Below are positions 24,535 to 32,963 of a stretch of DNA of 64,000 nt, piece after piece (position 1 is the stretch's first letter; each line of letters starts with the position of its first letter). The position numbers were made by a program, and so were the translations under genes. Source of the DNA: Clostridia bacterium (GTDB lineage Bacteria; Bacillota; Clostridia; Christensenellales; Aristaeellaceae); NCBI GenBank assembly GCA_017521565.1, contig JAFXCE010000001.1, forward strand, positions 62,001-126,000. The letters run 5' to 3'. The notes beneath the pieces were generated by a model, which saw only the letters and a list, made by a program, of their open reading frames with translations, made no database searches and had not been told where the DNA came from.

Positions 24535-25905
24535 TCATGCATGGTGGGACAGCCACTTGTCGCCCTTCACGCGATGACGCAGCAGCACGGCGCGGATCAG
24601 CCATTCGATCAGCATGCCCAGCCATACGCCCGGCACGCCCAATCCCAGCACGATGGTAAGCACATAACCGATGGCAATGCGCCCAATGAACAAAGACGCA
24701 ACCAACACAACGGTAGAGAACATCACGTCGCCCGCTGCGCGCAGCGCCATCGGGGTAACGTAGCTGTCGCTCCAGATGATCGGCTTGCCGATGGTCGCAA
24801 TCAGAAGACAGGTGTAAATAATCGGCTTCGCCTGCGCGCTGGGATTATACATCATCAGCAGCAGCGGCAGCAGCGGCAGAATGATTGCGCAGGTCGCAAG
24901 CAGGATCATCCTGCCGGCGGCGACCATCTTCTGACAGTATCTGCGCACCAGATCATACGCGCACGCACCGAAGCACTGACCGCAAACCGTACTGGCCAGC
25001 GCCGTAACGGCATTGCCCGTCACGCCGTAGAGCATGAGGATCGAATTCGCCACGCCATGAGCAGCAAGGTCCGTCGTGGTCAACCGGGCGAGATAAATCT
25101 GCACCAGCAGCATGCCGCCCTGAAACAGCGCCGACTCGGAGGCAATCGGCAGACCCAGCGAAATGACCTGATGCGTAATGCGCTTTGAAAAATGGAGCAG
25201 ATGACCGGGGCGCATATGGTGTTCGTTGTGAACGAACAGCAGCCACACCAGCGCCAGCGTCGCGCCGATGACACGCGCAACGATATAGGAAAGGCCCGCG
25301 CCGTCGATACCCAGATGCATGATATTGATAAACACAAAGCTGCATACCAGATGCACGACGTTGATCACGATGGTCAGAAACAGGCTCGACCTCGTATCGC
25401 CCAGGCTGCGGAAGGCGTTAAACACCGAATTAAACAGCGCATACGGGATGAAGGAAATCGCGATCAGGCGCATATAGCGGATGGAATACTCAACGAGCAG
25501 CGGCTCCGCAGCGGGATAGAGCGAGTTGACCAGCAGATTGGCAAACACAAGCAGGCCGCAGCACAGCACCATCGCCGTCGAAACGCACAGCGCAATCGTT
25601 CCGCCGATGGCGTGGCGAATGCCATGGTCGTCTCCATGCCCCTTCGCACGCGCAACGACAATGGAGCCGCCGATCGCAAAGGAATTGAACACCAGCGCCA
25701 CAATCGAATTGACGGAGCCGACCATATTCGCCGCGGCAATCGCTGCCTCACCGGTAGAGGAGACCATCGCGGTGGACAGCATATTGATAAAGATGATAAA
25801 GAACTGATCCACCAGCAGCGTAAAGAACATGCCCCGCAGCTGCGGGTAGGTGAAGTATTCGGAGGTAAAGGCGTCCTCAAGCCAGCCGTTGATTCGCTTG
25901 ACCAT
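24535..25905 (-). CDS. MATE-family multidrug/metabolite exporter
   Basis: A 456-residue inner-membrane antiporter with about 12 hydrophobic segments in two six-helix halves. Repeated family motifs are seen: STGEAAIAAANMVGSVN after the first helix and LTTTDLAAHGVANSI in the second half (MATE repeat), plus an N-terminal amphipathic helix. It would export a cationic drug or metabolite using Na+ or H+. The start is the ATG of MVKRINGW with GAGAGGG six bases upstream. Its promoter is at 25962. No regulator gene adjoins it. Confidence 0.9.
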   Translation of the reverse strand: MVKRINGWLEDAFTSEYFTYPQLRGMFFTLLVDQFFIIFINMLSTAMVSSTGEAAIAAANMVGSVNSIVALVFNSFAIGGSIVVARAKGHGDDHGIRHAIGGTIALCVSTAMVLCCGLLVFANLLVNSLYPAAEPLLVEYSIRYMRLIAISFIPYALFNSVFNAFRSLGDTRSSLFLTIVINVVHLVCSFVFINIMHLGIDGAGLSYIVARVIGATLALVWLLFVHNEHHMRPGHLLHFSKRITHQVISLGLPIASESALFQGGMLLVQIYLARLTTTDLAAHGVANSILMLYGVTGNAVTALASTVCGQCFGACAYDLVRRYCQKMVAAGRMILLATCAIILPLLPLLLMMYNPSAQAKPIIYTCLLIATIGKPIIWSDSYVTPMALRAAGDVMFSTVVLVASLFIGRIAIGYVLTIVLGLGVPGVWLGMLIEWLIRAVLLRHRVKGDKWLSHHA

Positions 25906-25961
25906 ATGTATCCCTCTCATCCTTTAAAACACAGATTGAATATAGCCGTACAAGTATGTAC

Positions 25962-25990
25962 AGTATAGACCAAATCCAGGTTTCCAGCAA
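25962..25990 (-). promoter_or_regulatory. Promoter for the MATE / GNAT genes
   Basis: On the minus strand, TTGCTG (25985-25990), 17 bases, TATACT (25962-25967). A small palindrome GTACAAGTATGTAC (25948-25961) follows the -10 and covers the start site; it could be an operator. Confidence 0.72.
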
Positions 25991-26019
25991 GAGGGAAATC
26001 CGCATTTTCATAGACATTC

Positions 26020-26048
26020 TTGACAGGAAAAGGCGCGGGTTTTATAAT
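26020..26048 (+). promoter_or_regulatory. Consensus promoter of the dipeptide epimerase - nagA operon
   Basis: Perfect TTGACA (26020-26025), 17 bases, perfect TATAAT (26043-26048). It drives the genes at 26102-30270. Confidence 0.92.
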
Positions 26049-26101
26049 ATTTTCAACGACAATCCACACTGTTTGTTCATCCTGCGAAAGGGGACTTTAT
26101 C

Positions 26102-27193
26102 ATGAGAATTACGGATATCCGTCTGGCTAAGCTTTCCGTGCCGCTTCGCGTTCCCTTTAAGACCGCGCTGCGCACTGTCCATAGCGTCGAAGACGTCATC
26201 GTTGAAATTCATACCGACACCGGCCTCGTTGGCTACGGCGAGGCGCCGCCGACCGGCGCGATCACCGGCGACACCACCGGCGCAATCTTGGGCGCGCTTC
26301 GCGACCATATCATCCCCTCCCTGCGCGGGCAGGAAATCGACGCGCTGGAGCCGCTGATGAAGCGCCTTGACAAGTCCGTCGTGCACAATACCAGCGCGAA
26401 GGCCGCCGTCGATATCGCGCTGTACGATCTCTACGGTCAGATGCTGGGCGCGCCGGTGTATCATCTGCTGGGCGCAAGCCGCAAACAGATCACCACCGAC
26501 ATCACCATCAGCGTCAATCCGCCCGAAGAAATGGCACGCGACGCGCTGGTCGCCCTTGAGCGCGGCTACGACACCCTCAAGATCAAGGTCGGCATCGACC
26601 CGACGCTCGACGTCGCCCGCCTCGCCGCTGTACGCGAGGCCGTCGGCAAGAACATCCGCCTGCGCATCGATGCCAATCAGGCATGGACGCCCAAGCAGGC
26701 CGTCATGCTGCTCAACCAGATGCAGGAACGCGGACTTGACATCGAACTCGTCGAGCAGCCCGTTCCCGGCCGCGACTTCGATGGGCTGCGCTATGTCACA
26801 GAGCGTTCCTATGTGCCGGTGATGGCGGATGAAAGCGTATTCTCACCCGAGGATGCCATGAAGATCATGCAGATGGGCGCAGCCGACCTGATCAACATCA
26901 AGCTGATGAAGTGCGGCGGCATCCACAACGCGCTCAGGATCGCTTCCGCCGCCGAGGTATACGGCGTGGAATGCATGATCGGCTGTATGCTGGAGGCGAA
27001 GGTCAGCGTCAACGCCGCTGTGCATCTCGCCTGTGCGAAATCGATCATCACCAAGGTCGATCTGGACGGTCCGGTGCTGTGCAGCGAGGATCCTGTCGAG
27101 GGCGGCAGCGTATTTGACGAGCGCACCATCACCGTATCCGATGCGCCGGGCCTGGGCGTATCCGCCATCCGCGGTCTCCAATACCTTGACTGA
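26102..27193 (+). CDS. ykfB: L-Ala-D/L-Glu epimerase (muropeptide dipeptide epimerase)
   Basis: Enolase-superfamily enzyme of 363 residues that epimerises L-Ala-D-Glu from murein peptides into L-Ala-L-Glu, allowing normal peptidase breakdown. The catalytic set is intact: K160-I-K162, metal ligands D190 (IDANQAW), E218 (VEQP) and D243 (ADES), and K267 in NIKLMK. The Asp-x-Asp of VDLDGP near residue 320 matches the element that fixes the dipeptide's free amino group in this specific group, so the assignment is better than the general superfamily. It begins an operon with a serine hydrolase, nagA and a ROK kinase. The start is fixed by AAAGGGG upstream. Confidence 0.87.
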   Translation: MRITDIRLAKLSVPLRVPFKTALRTVHSVEDVIVEIHTDTGLVGYGEAPPTGAITGDTTGAILGALRDHIIPSLRGQEIDALEPLMKRLDKSVVHNTSAKAAVDIALYDLYGQMLGAPVYHLLGASRKQITTDITISVNPPEEMARDALVALERGYDTLKIKVGIDPTLDVARLAAVREAVGKNIRLRIDANQAWTPKQAVMLLNQMQERGLDIELVEQPVPGRDFDGLRYVTERSYVPVMADESVFSPEDAMKIMQMGAADLINIKLMKCGGIHNALRIASAAEVYGVECMIGCMLEAKVSVNAAVHLACAKSIITKVDLDGPVLCSEDPVEGGSVFDERTITVSDAPGLGVSAIRGLQYLD

Positions 27194-27213
27194 GCAGCCG
27201 GAGGAGGATCAGC

Positions 27214-28248
27214 ATGAATCCCTTTAAAGCCGCATCCGTGCCCGAGGAGGCCGGGCTCTCCTCAAGGGCGCTGCTTGATTATCTTGACGCGCTCAAGGCT
27301 TCCGGCATTGAGCAGCACAGCGTCATGGTTGTCAAAAACAATATGCTCGCAGCGAGCATGCACTTCGCGCCGCACACGGCCCATACCCCGCATATCTGCT
27401 ACTCGATGAGCAAGCCATTTACCTCCATCGCCGCAGGCTTTGCCGTCAGCGAAGGGCTGCTCGCGCTTACCGACCGCGTGATCGATATCCTTCACGACAA
27501 AGCGCCGGAGAATCCCGATCCGTGGCTCTCCTCCGTGACGCTGCATCATCTGCTGTGCATGGGCTCCGGCCTCGTGCAGAAAAGCGATCAGATCCGCCAC
27601 GTATTCGGTGACAGCGGAAACGGCGAGGACTGGGCGCAGGCCGTGCTTGCCTTCGGCTGCGACGCAGAGCCCGGCACAACCTTCCGCTACAATAGCCATG
27701 GCTCCTATCTCATCTCCTGTATGGTTCAAAGGGTCGCGGGCATGAACATCCGCGATTACCTCATGCCTCGCCTGTTTGAGCCGCTGGGCATTCAAAAGCC
27801 CCGCTGGGACATGAGCCCGCAGGGGATCTGCTGCGGCGGCTGGGGGCTGTATCTCTCCTGTGAGGACATGGCCAGATTCGGCGTCTGCCTGATGCAGGGC
27901 GGGGCATGGAACGGCCGGCAGATCATCCCGGAGGCGTGGCTGAAGGCTGCCACGCAGGTGCATATCGCCACCGACAATGTCCCGCGCAAACCCGAATGGG
28001 CGCAGGGCTACGGCTATCACTTCTGGCGCTGCACAGGCAATCGCTTCCGCGGCGACGGCTCCGAGGGGCAGTACTGCATTGTCGCACCGGATCAGCAGAT
28101 GGTGCTCGCCGCAACGGCCAAAACCGAAGACCTCGTCGGAGAGTTTGACCTGTTCAACGAATACATCTTTAACGAAGCGCGCCAGACGCCTGCCCCTGCA
28201 GACGTGCAGCAGGCCTTTGCCGCGCGCGTCAAGTCCCTTTCCCTCTGA
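27214..28248 (+). CDS. Serine beta-lactamase-fold hydrolase (second copy)
   Basis: A 344-residue cytoplasmic relative of class C beta-lactamases. Catalytic motifs: S64-M-S-K67, Y-N-S in FRYNSHGSY near residue 160, and a C-terminal G-D-G-S-E-G in place of the usual KTG/HTG. The protein opens with PEEAGLSSRALLDYL, typical of the EstB/PbpX-type family. It sits 20 bases after the dipeptide epimerase and before nagA, so its substrate is probably a murein peptide or an ester or amide of an amino sugar. It shares motifs, but little else, with the first hydrolase at 18060. True penicillinase activity is less likely because no secretion signal is present. Confidence 0.82.
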   Translation: MNPFKAASVPEEAGLSSRALLDYLDALKASGIEQHSVMVVKNNMLAASMHFAPHTAHTPHICYSMSKPFTSIAAGFAVSEGLLALTDRVIDILHDKAPENPDPWLSSVTLHHLLCMGSGLVQKSDQIRHVFGDSGNGEDWAQAVLAFGCDAEPGTTFRYNSHGSYLISCMVQRVAGMNIRDYLMPRLFEPLGIQKPRWDMSPQGICCGGWGLYLSCEDMARFGVCLMQGGAWNGRQIIPEAWLKAATQVHIATDNVPRKPEWAQGYGYHFWRCTGNRFRGDGSEGQYCIVAPDQQMVLAATAKTEDLVGEFDLFNEYIFNEARQTPAPADVQQAFAARVKSLSL

Positions 28249-28268
28249 CCCTTGCAAAGGAGAACACG

Positions 28269-29405
28269 ATGCGCATTCATGCCAAGCGGCTGCTCACGCC
28301 GCAGGGATTCATCTCCGATCAAATCGTTACCATCCAAAGCGGCGTCATCATGTCCATTACACCGGGCACAGATGCGCCCGTCTGCGCGGACATCCTCACC
28401 CCCGGCCTGATCGATCTGCATGTTCATGGCGGCGAAGGGTTCGACGCGCGCAACTTTGACCTTAACGCCATTGTACCATTTCTCAATAAGATGCTCGAAT
28501 GCGGCGTAACCGGCCTGCTGATGACCGTATCCACCGGCCAGCGCGATACGATGCGCCACGGGCTTGAGGTTACGCGTCAGGCCATGCGCCTGCAGAAGGA
28601 AGGCCTGCTTGGCGGCGCACGAATTCTCGGCGCACATCTGGAAGGGCCGTTCCTGAGCCTGGAACGCCCGGGCGCGATGCCGCCGCAGGACATTGTTCCG
28701 CCCTCCATCGCCGCCTATGAAGCGCTGTTCTCCGGCTACGAGGACGTCATCCGCAAGATTTCCATCGCCGTGGAGGAGCCCGGCGCAGACGAATTGATCG
28801 CCCATCTTCAGGCAAAGGGCGTTATCGTGCAGGCCGGGCACACCGACGCGACATTTGAGCAGGCACAGCATGCCTTCTCTCTGGGCGTCCGTTCGCTATG
28901 CCATACCTTCAACGCATGCAGGCCCATCCATCACCGCAGCCCGGGCATCATCACCGCCGCGCTGCTCCATCCCGATGTGTATTGCGAGGCGATCTGCGAT
29001 CTTGAGCACCTGCATGGCGGCACACTGCAGCTCATCTACCGCATGAAGGGGGCGGATCGCATGATTCTCGTCTCCGATTCCGTTTCCACGCACGGCATGC
29101 CCGACGGCGACTACTTCATGGAGGGATATCACATCGTGGTCAAGGACGGCGTCAGCCATACAGCTGACGGCGCGCTCGACGGCGGCGGCGCGTACCTTGA
29201 TCAGGCTGTCCGCAACCTCATGATGCTGGGCGCCTCCGAGGCGGACGCTGTCCACATGGCCAGCCGCACGCCGGCCGCACGGATGGGCTTTGGCGAGCTG
29301 GGCGAAATCGCGCCCGGCAATCGCGCGCATCTGACCGCATGGAACGCAGACTGGCATGTCGCCTTCACCATCCTTGAGGACGGCATGCACGCCGGAGGGC
29401 ACTGA
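28269..29405 (+). CDS. nagA: N-acetylglucosamine-6-phosphate deacetylase
   Basis: A 378-residue metal-dependent amidohydrolase that makes glucosamine-6-phosphate and acetate from GlcNAc-6-P. Visible motifs: PGLIDLHVHGGEG (HxH metal site, about residues 47-59), GAHLEGPFLS (Glu ligand, near 120), QAGHTDATFEQ (His, near 190), CHTFNA (His, near 211) and the catalytic Asp in LVSDSVSTHG. No nagB lies in this window. The gene is 20 bases after the serine hydrolase and 1 base before the ROK kinase, so translation is likely coupled. It connects the operon to central amino-sugar metabolism. Confidence 0.93.
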   Translation: MRIHAKRLLTPQGFISDQIVTIQSGVIMSITPGTDAPVCADILTPGLIDLHVHGGEGFDARNFDLNAIVPFLNKMLECGVTGLLMTVSTGQRDTMRHGLEVTRQAMRLQKEGLLGGARILGAHLEGPFLSLERPGAMPPQDIVPPSIAAYEALFSGYEDVIRKISIAVEEPGADELIAHLQAKGVIVQAGHTDATFEQAQHAFSLGVRSLCHTFNACRPIHHRSPGIITAALLHPDVYCEAICDLEHLHGGTLQLIYRMKGADRMILVSDSVSTHGMPDGDYFMEGYHIVVKDGVSHTADGALDGGGAYLDQAVRNLMMLGASEADAVHMASRTPAARMGFGELGEIAPGNRAHLTAWNADWHVAFTILEDGMHAGGH

Positions 29406-29406
29406 T

Positions 29407-30270
29407 ATGCGGATTGCGGGCATAGACATCGGCGGAACGAGCATCAAGGTCGGCGTATTTGACGGCGATATGCTCGTGCACAAGGACAGCAGAAAAACCC
29501 CCTTTGACAGCCCCGATGCAGTCTGCGATCTGATCGCTGACATGCTCCTTGGGCAAAACATCCAGCTTGCGGGCGTAGGCACGGCGGGCTCCGTCGAATC
29601 CTTCAGCGATACCGTCTCCGCCAGCAACCTCGGCTGGGAGGGCGTTCCGCTGAGGCGGATGCTGACAGAGCGCCTCGGCGTTCCCGTATGGGTGGATAAC
29701 GACGCGCAGGCGGCGATCATGGCCGAATGGCACGACGGCGTCTGCCGCGGCGCGGAATGCGCGGTCTATCTCACGCTGGGTACGGGCATCGGCGGCGCCA
29801 TGATCGTCGCCGGCAAACCTTACCGCGGAAAGAACAACCTCGGCGCAGAGTTCGGGCATATGATCATCCATCCGGATGGCCCGCGCTGTGTCTGCGGGCG
29901 GCGCGGCTGTCTGGAATACTACGCTTCCGCCACCGCACTGAAGCGTATGGCCGGCGGGCTTTCCTGCCGTACCATCATCGATCGGGCCAAAGCGGGCGAT
30001 AAAGCGATGCTTGACGTATTTGACGCCTTTATTCGTGAGCTGTGTATCGGCATGAATACGCTGATTATGGTGTTCGATCCGGAGTATATCGTGCTGGGCG
30101 GCGGGCTAAGCGGTGCAGGCGAATTCCTCGCTGAGCGCTGCCAGCGTGAGCTTGAGCGGATTTTTGCCGACACGACTGATCCGCTTTACTGCCGCGTGCG
30201 CATCGCCAGGCACAAAAACGACGCAGGCATCATCGGCGCCGCGCTTCTCGCCCGGGAAAACCTGCTGTAG
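29407..30270 (+). CDS. ROK-family sugar kinase
   Basis: A 287-residue kinase. The ATP-binding DIGGTSIKVGVFDG is at residues 6-19, the catalytic-Asp motif WVDNDAQAA near 100, GTGIGGAMI near 128, and the zinc-binding CVCGRRGCLE near 165. In this operon it probably phosphorylates GlcNAc or a related N-acetyl sugar to feed NagA, though ROK kinases for glucose look the same. The start is the ATG one base after the nagA stop. A long terminator follows. Confidence 0.88.
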   Translation: MRIAGIDIGGTSIKVGVFDGDMLVHKDSRKTPFDSPDAVCDLIADMLLGQNIQLAGVGTAGSVESFSDTVSASNLGWEGVPLRRMLTERLGVPVWVDNDAQAAIMAEWHDGVCRGAECAVYLTLGTGIGGAMIVAGKPYRGKNNLGAEFGHMIIHPDGPRCVCGRRGCLEYYASATALKRMAGGLSCRTIIDRAKAGDKAMLDVFDAFIRELCIGMNTLIMVFDPEYIVLGGGLSGAGEFLAERCQRELERIFADTTDPLYCRVRIARHKNDAGIIGAALLARENLL

Positions 30271-30292
30271 ATGCCATTGAGACATACAAAAC

Positions 30293-30342
30293 AACAGCCG
30301 CGGCTGCCGCTCATTTTGAGCGATGCAGCCGCGGCTGTTTGA
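30293..30342. terminator. Strong bidirectional terminator
   Basis: A 15-bp perfect stem AACAGCCGCGGCTGC / GCAGCCGCGGCTGTT extended by CGCTCA/TGAGCG, closing a TTT loop, with T-rich ends on both strands, between convergent genes. Confidence 0.9.
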
Positions 30343-30364
30343 ATATCAAGGGTTGAGGATCGCC

Positions 30365-31762
30365 TTAAACAACCTTTCCCGGATTGAGGATGCCATTAGG
30401 ATCAAACGCAGCCTTGATGCCGCACATCAGGTTCATCTGCACCTCTCCGACACTCTCGCACAGGAAATCTCGCTTGGCATGGCCGATGCCATGCTCTCCG
30501 CTGACCTCGCCGCCCATTTCCCGCGCAGCGGCATACAGCTCATCCATGACCTGCGCACAGGCCGCCTTCCATGCGCTCTCCTCCATGTCGTCCCGGCAGG
30601 CATAGATATGCAGATTGCCGTCGCCCGCATGGCCAAAGGAGCACACGCGCACGCCGACACGCTTGCCGATTTCTACGCTCTTGCGCACAAATGCCGGAAT
30701 CACGTCGCGCGGAACGACCACGTCGCATTCGTCCATCGTGGATGTGCTGCCCTTGATCGCCTCCAGGAACGCGCCGCGCGCATTCCAGATGCTCTCCTTG
30801 CGCTCGTCAGTATCCGCCAGGAGGACGTCCTTCGCGCCGATGGACAGCGCCAATTCGGTCAGCGTATCCATCGCCGGCTTCAGTGCTTCTGCGCTCGGGC
30901 CGTCAAGCCGGACGAGCAGATAGGCATCCGCGCTCGTATCCGGGAATTGCTTGCCCAAATACGTCTCCGCGCAGGCGATCACCTCGCGCTCCATGAATTC
31001 CACCGCCGTCGGCTCGCAGCCGCAGCCAAGCACAGCCGGCACCGCGCCGATGCAGGCATCCAGATCGTCAAAGGGCATCAGCAGCGACAGATTAACCTTG
31101 GGCTCGGGGATGAGCTTGACTGTCAGCTTCGTGAGGAAGCCCAGCGTGCCCTCGCTGCCGATCATCAGGTCGATCAGGCTGTAGCCGCTGGAATTCTTAA
31201 CATTCTTGCCGCCGAGGTTGATCACGCTGCCATCCGCGAGGACAACCTCCATCCCCAGCACATAATCGCGCGTCACGCCATAGCGCACGGCGCGCATGCC
31301 GCCGGCGTTAGTCATGGCGTTGCCGCCCATGGTCGCGGTCTTCTCGCCCGGATCCGGCGGATAGAACAGGCCCGTTCCCTCCAGCGCCTTCGGGAACTCC
31401 ATCAGCAGCACGCCCGGCTCGACGGTCGCCGTCATGTTGCGGCGGTCGACCTCCAGCACGCGCTTCATTTTTTCGGTGGAGAGCACAACGCCGCCGTGGA
31501 TCGCCACGCAGCCGCCGCAAAGGCCCGTACCCGAGCCGCGCGGCGTAACGGCGATATTGCGCTCATTGCAGTACTTCAGTACGGCGCTGACATCCTCGGT
31601 AGAAAGCGCCTGAATGACCGCTTCCGGCATATAATGGCCGTACTCGGTCATCTCATCGTGGTCATAGTCGGTGGAGATGGCCTCGCCGCTGAACACGCGC
31701 CCCGGCGCAAGCTCGCTGAAGTACGCCAGGTCTTTTTCATTCACACGATTGAACGTCTTCAT
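30365..31762 (-). CDS. lctD: FAD-linked D-lactate dehydrogenase/glycolate oxidase family (LctD-like)
   Basis: A 465-residue flavoenzyme with the FAD_binding_4 PP-loop VTPRGSGTGLCGG (near residues 72-84), TVEPGVLL, ERGMRAVRYG-type FAD contacts and the C-terminal GEHGIGHAKRDFL. It follows etfB and etfA, with its ATG overlapping the etfA stop (4 bases). This EtfB-EtfA-LDH order is that of the Acetobacterium woodii LctBCD complex, which oxidises lactate with NAD+ while consuming reduced ferredoxin. That function is inferred from gene order and the Fe-S EtfA; glycolate or another 2-hydroxy acid remains possible. Confidence 0.85.
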   Translation of the reverse strand: MKTFNRVNEKDLAYFSELAPGRVFSGEAISTDYDHDEMTEYGHYMPEAVIQALSTEDVSAVLKYCNERNIAVTPRGSGTGLCGGCVAIHGGVVLSTEKMKRVLEVDRRNMTATVEPGVLLMEFPKALEGTGLFYPPDPGEKTATMGGNAMTNAGGMRAVRYGVTRDYVLGMEVVLADGSVINLGGKNVKNSSGYSLIDLMIGSEGTLGFLTKLTVKLIPEPKVNLSLLMPFDDLDACIGAVPAVLGCGCEPTAVEFMEREVIACAETYLGKQFPDTSADAYLLVRLDGPSAEALKPAMDTLTELALSIGAKDVLLADTDERKESIWNARGAFLEAIKGSTSTMDECDVVVPRDVIPAFVRKSVEIGKRVGVRVCSFGHAGDGNLHIYACRDDMEESAWKAACAQVMDELYAAAREMGGEVSGEHGIGHAKRDFLCESVGEVQMNLMCGIKAAFDPNGILNPGKVV

Positions 31763-32949
31763 GCCTTCCCCTCCTTCAGTCTGCCAATCAGCTCCGGCAC
31801 GATCTCATACAGATCCCCCACGATGGCGACATGCGCCGTATCGAAAATCGGCGCGCCCTTGTCCGTATTGATGGATACGATATGGTCGCTGCCGTTCATG
31901 CAGGCCGTAAACTGGATCGCGCCGCTGACGCCACAGGTGATGATCAGCCTCGGGCGCACTGTACGGCCGGAAAGGCCGATCTGGCGGTCATTGGTCGTCC
32001 ATCCCTTTTCCACCAGCGGACGGGTGACCGCCCAGTCGCCGCCAAGCAGCGCAGCAAGCTCCCTGATCATCTCAAGGTCTGCTTCCTTCTGCAATCCGCG
32101 TCCGCCAACCACCAGCACATCCGCATCGGAGATGCTCTTCTTCGGCGGCACAGGCTTAACGCTCACACAGCTGCTCACGCACTGCGCTACCGCCTTGGGG
32201 ATCTTTCGAATCAGGACCTCGCCTGCCGCTTCCTCCTCGCGAACGGGCGGGTTCATGACCTTATAGCGGACGGTTGCAAACTGCGGTCGCGTGTTCGTCG
32301 TGACAATCTGCGCCATGATGTTGCCGCCGAACGCTGGGCGAATCTGCACAAGGTCGGTATTCTCACGCAGCAGCAGCGTCGTGCAGTCCGCCGTCAGGCC
32401 CGTATGGAAGCGCGTGGAAAGGCGCGGCGCAAGGCTGCGGCCCAGCGCAGTCGCGCCGACGAGCACGACGCTCGGCTTCGCATACTTGATATAATCCTCC
32501 ACGCAGGAAGCATACGCATCCGCGCGATAGTATCCAAGTTCCTTGTCATCATAGACGGCGATCTCGCTCACGCCGTAATGGCGCAGCTCCTCTGCGTAGC
32601 TGCTGACGCCATCGCCAACGAGCACAGCCTTCACCTTAAAGCCCGGCACATTCGCCGCAAGCTCGCGCGCCTTACCGATGAGTTCCAATCCCACCGGATG
32701 CAGCCGTCCGCCGCTGACCTCGGCATAGACGAGGATGTCATTCCACTTCGATTTATCAACAGAGTCGACCTTGGTTTCAAGCTTGAGAATCGCCTTTTCC
32801 GGGCAATTCTTTACGCAGATACCGCAGACCTTGCACGCCGCGTTGAGCTCCGGCTTGCCATTCACCATATCGATCGCGCCGAAGGGACAATTCCGCTGGC
32901 ATTGTCCGCAGCCCGTACATTTCCTCTCCAGAATCGCAATCTGTGCCAT
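31759..32949 (-). CDS. etfA: Electron-transfer flavoprotein alpha subunit with ferredoxin domain (LctC-like)
   Basis: A 396-residue EtfA with an extra N-terminal domain carrying two [4Fe-4S] motifs: CTGCGQCQRNC near residues 11-21 and CKVCGICVKNC near 39-49. The rest is EtfA: nucleotide domain, then the C-terminal FAD site with GLSGRTVRP, GVSGAIQF and SINTDKGAPIF. This fused ferredoxin domain is typical of bifurcating or confurcating Etf proteins such as LctC and CarE. It lies between etfB (14-base gap) and the dehydrogenase gene (4-base overlap). The GGGAGGGATG ribosome site supports the start. Confidence 0.92.
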   Translation of the reverse strand: MAQIAILERKCTGCGQCQRNCPFGAIDMVNGKPELNAACKVCGICVKNCPEKAILKLETKVDSVDKSKWNDILVYAEVSGGRLHPVGLELIGKARELAANVPGFKVKAVLVGDGVSSYAEELRHYGVSEIAVYDDKELGYYRADAYASCVEDYIKYAKPSVVLVGATALGRSLAPRLSTRFHTGLTADCTTLLLRENTDLVQIRPAFGGNIMAQIVTTNTRPQFATVRYKVMNPPVREEEAAGEVLIRKIPKAVAQCVSSCVSVKPVPPKKSISDADVLVVGGRGLQKEADLEMIRELAALLGGDWAVTRPLVEKGWTTNDRQIGLSGRTVRPRLIITCGVSGAIQFTACMNGSDHIVSINTDKGAPIFDTAHVAIVGDLYEIVPELIGRLKEGKA

Positions 32950-32963
32950 GCATCATCCCTCCC

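Noticed and set aside
27214..28248. True secreted beta-lactamase (antibiotic resistance)
   Set aside because: SxxK and YxS motifs are present, but there is no signal peptide and the operon is for amino-sugar salvage. The hydrolase at 18060 was judged the same way.
30323..32266. 647-residue open frame on the plus strand
   Set aside because: It is antisense to lctD and etfA, with no start signals.
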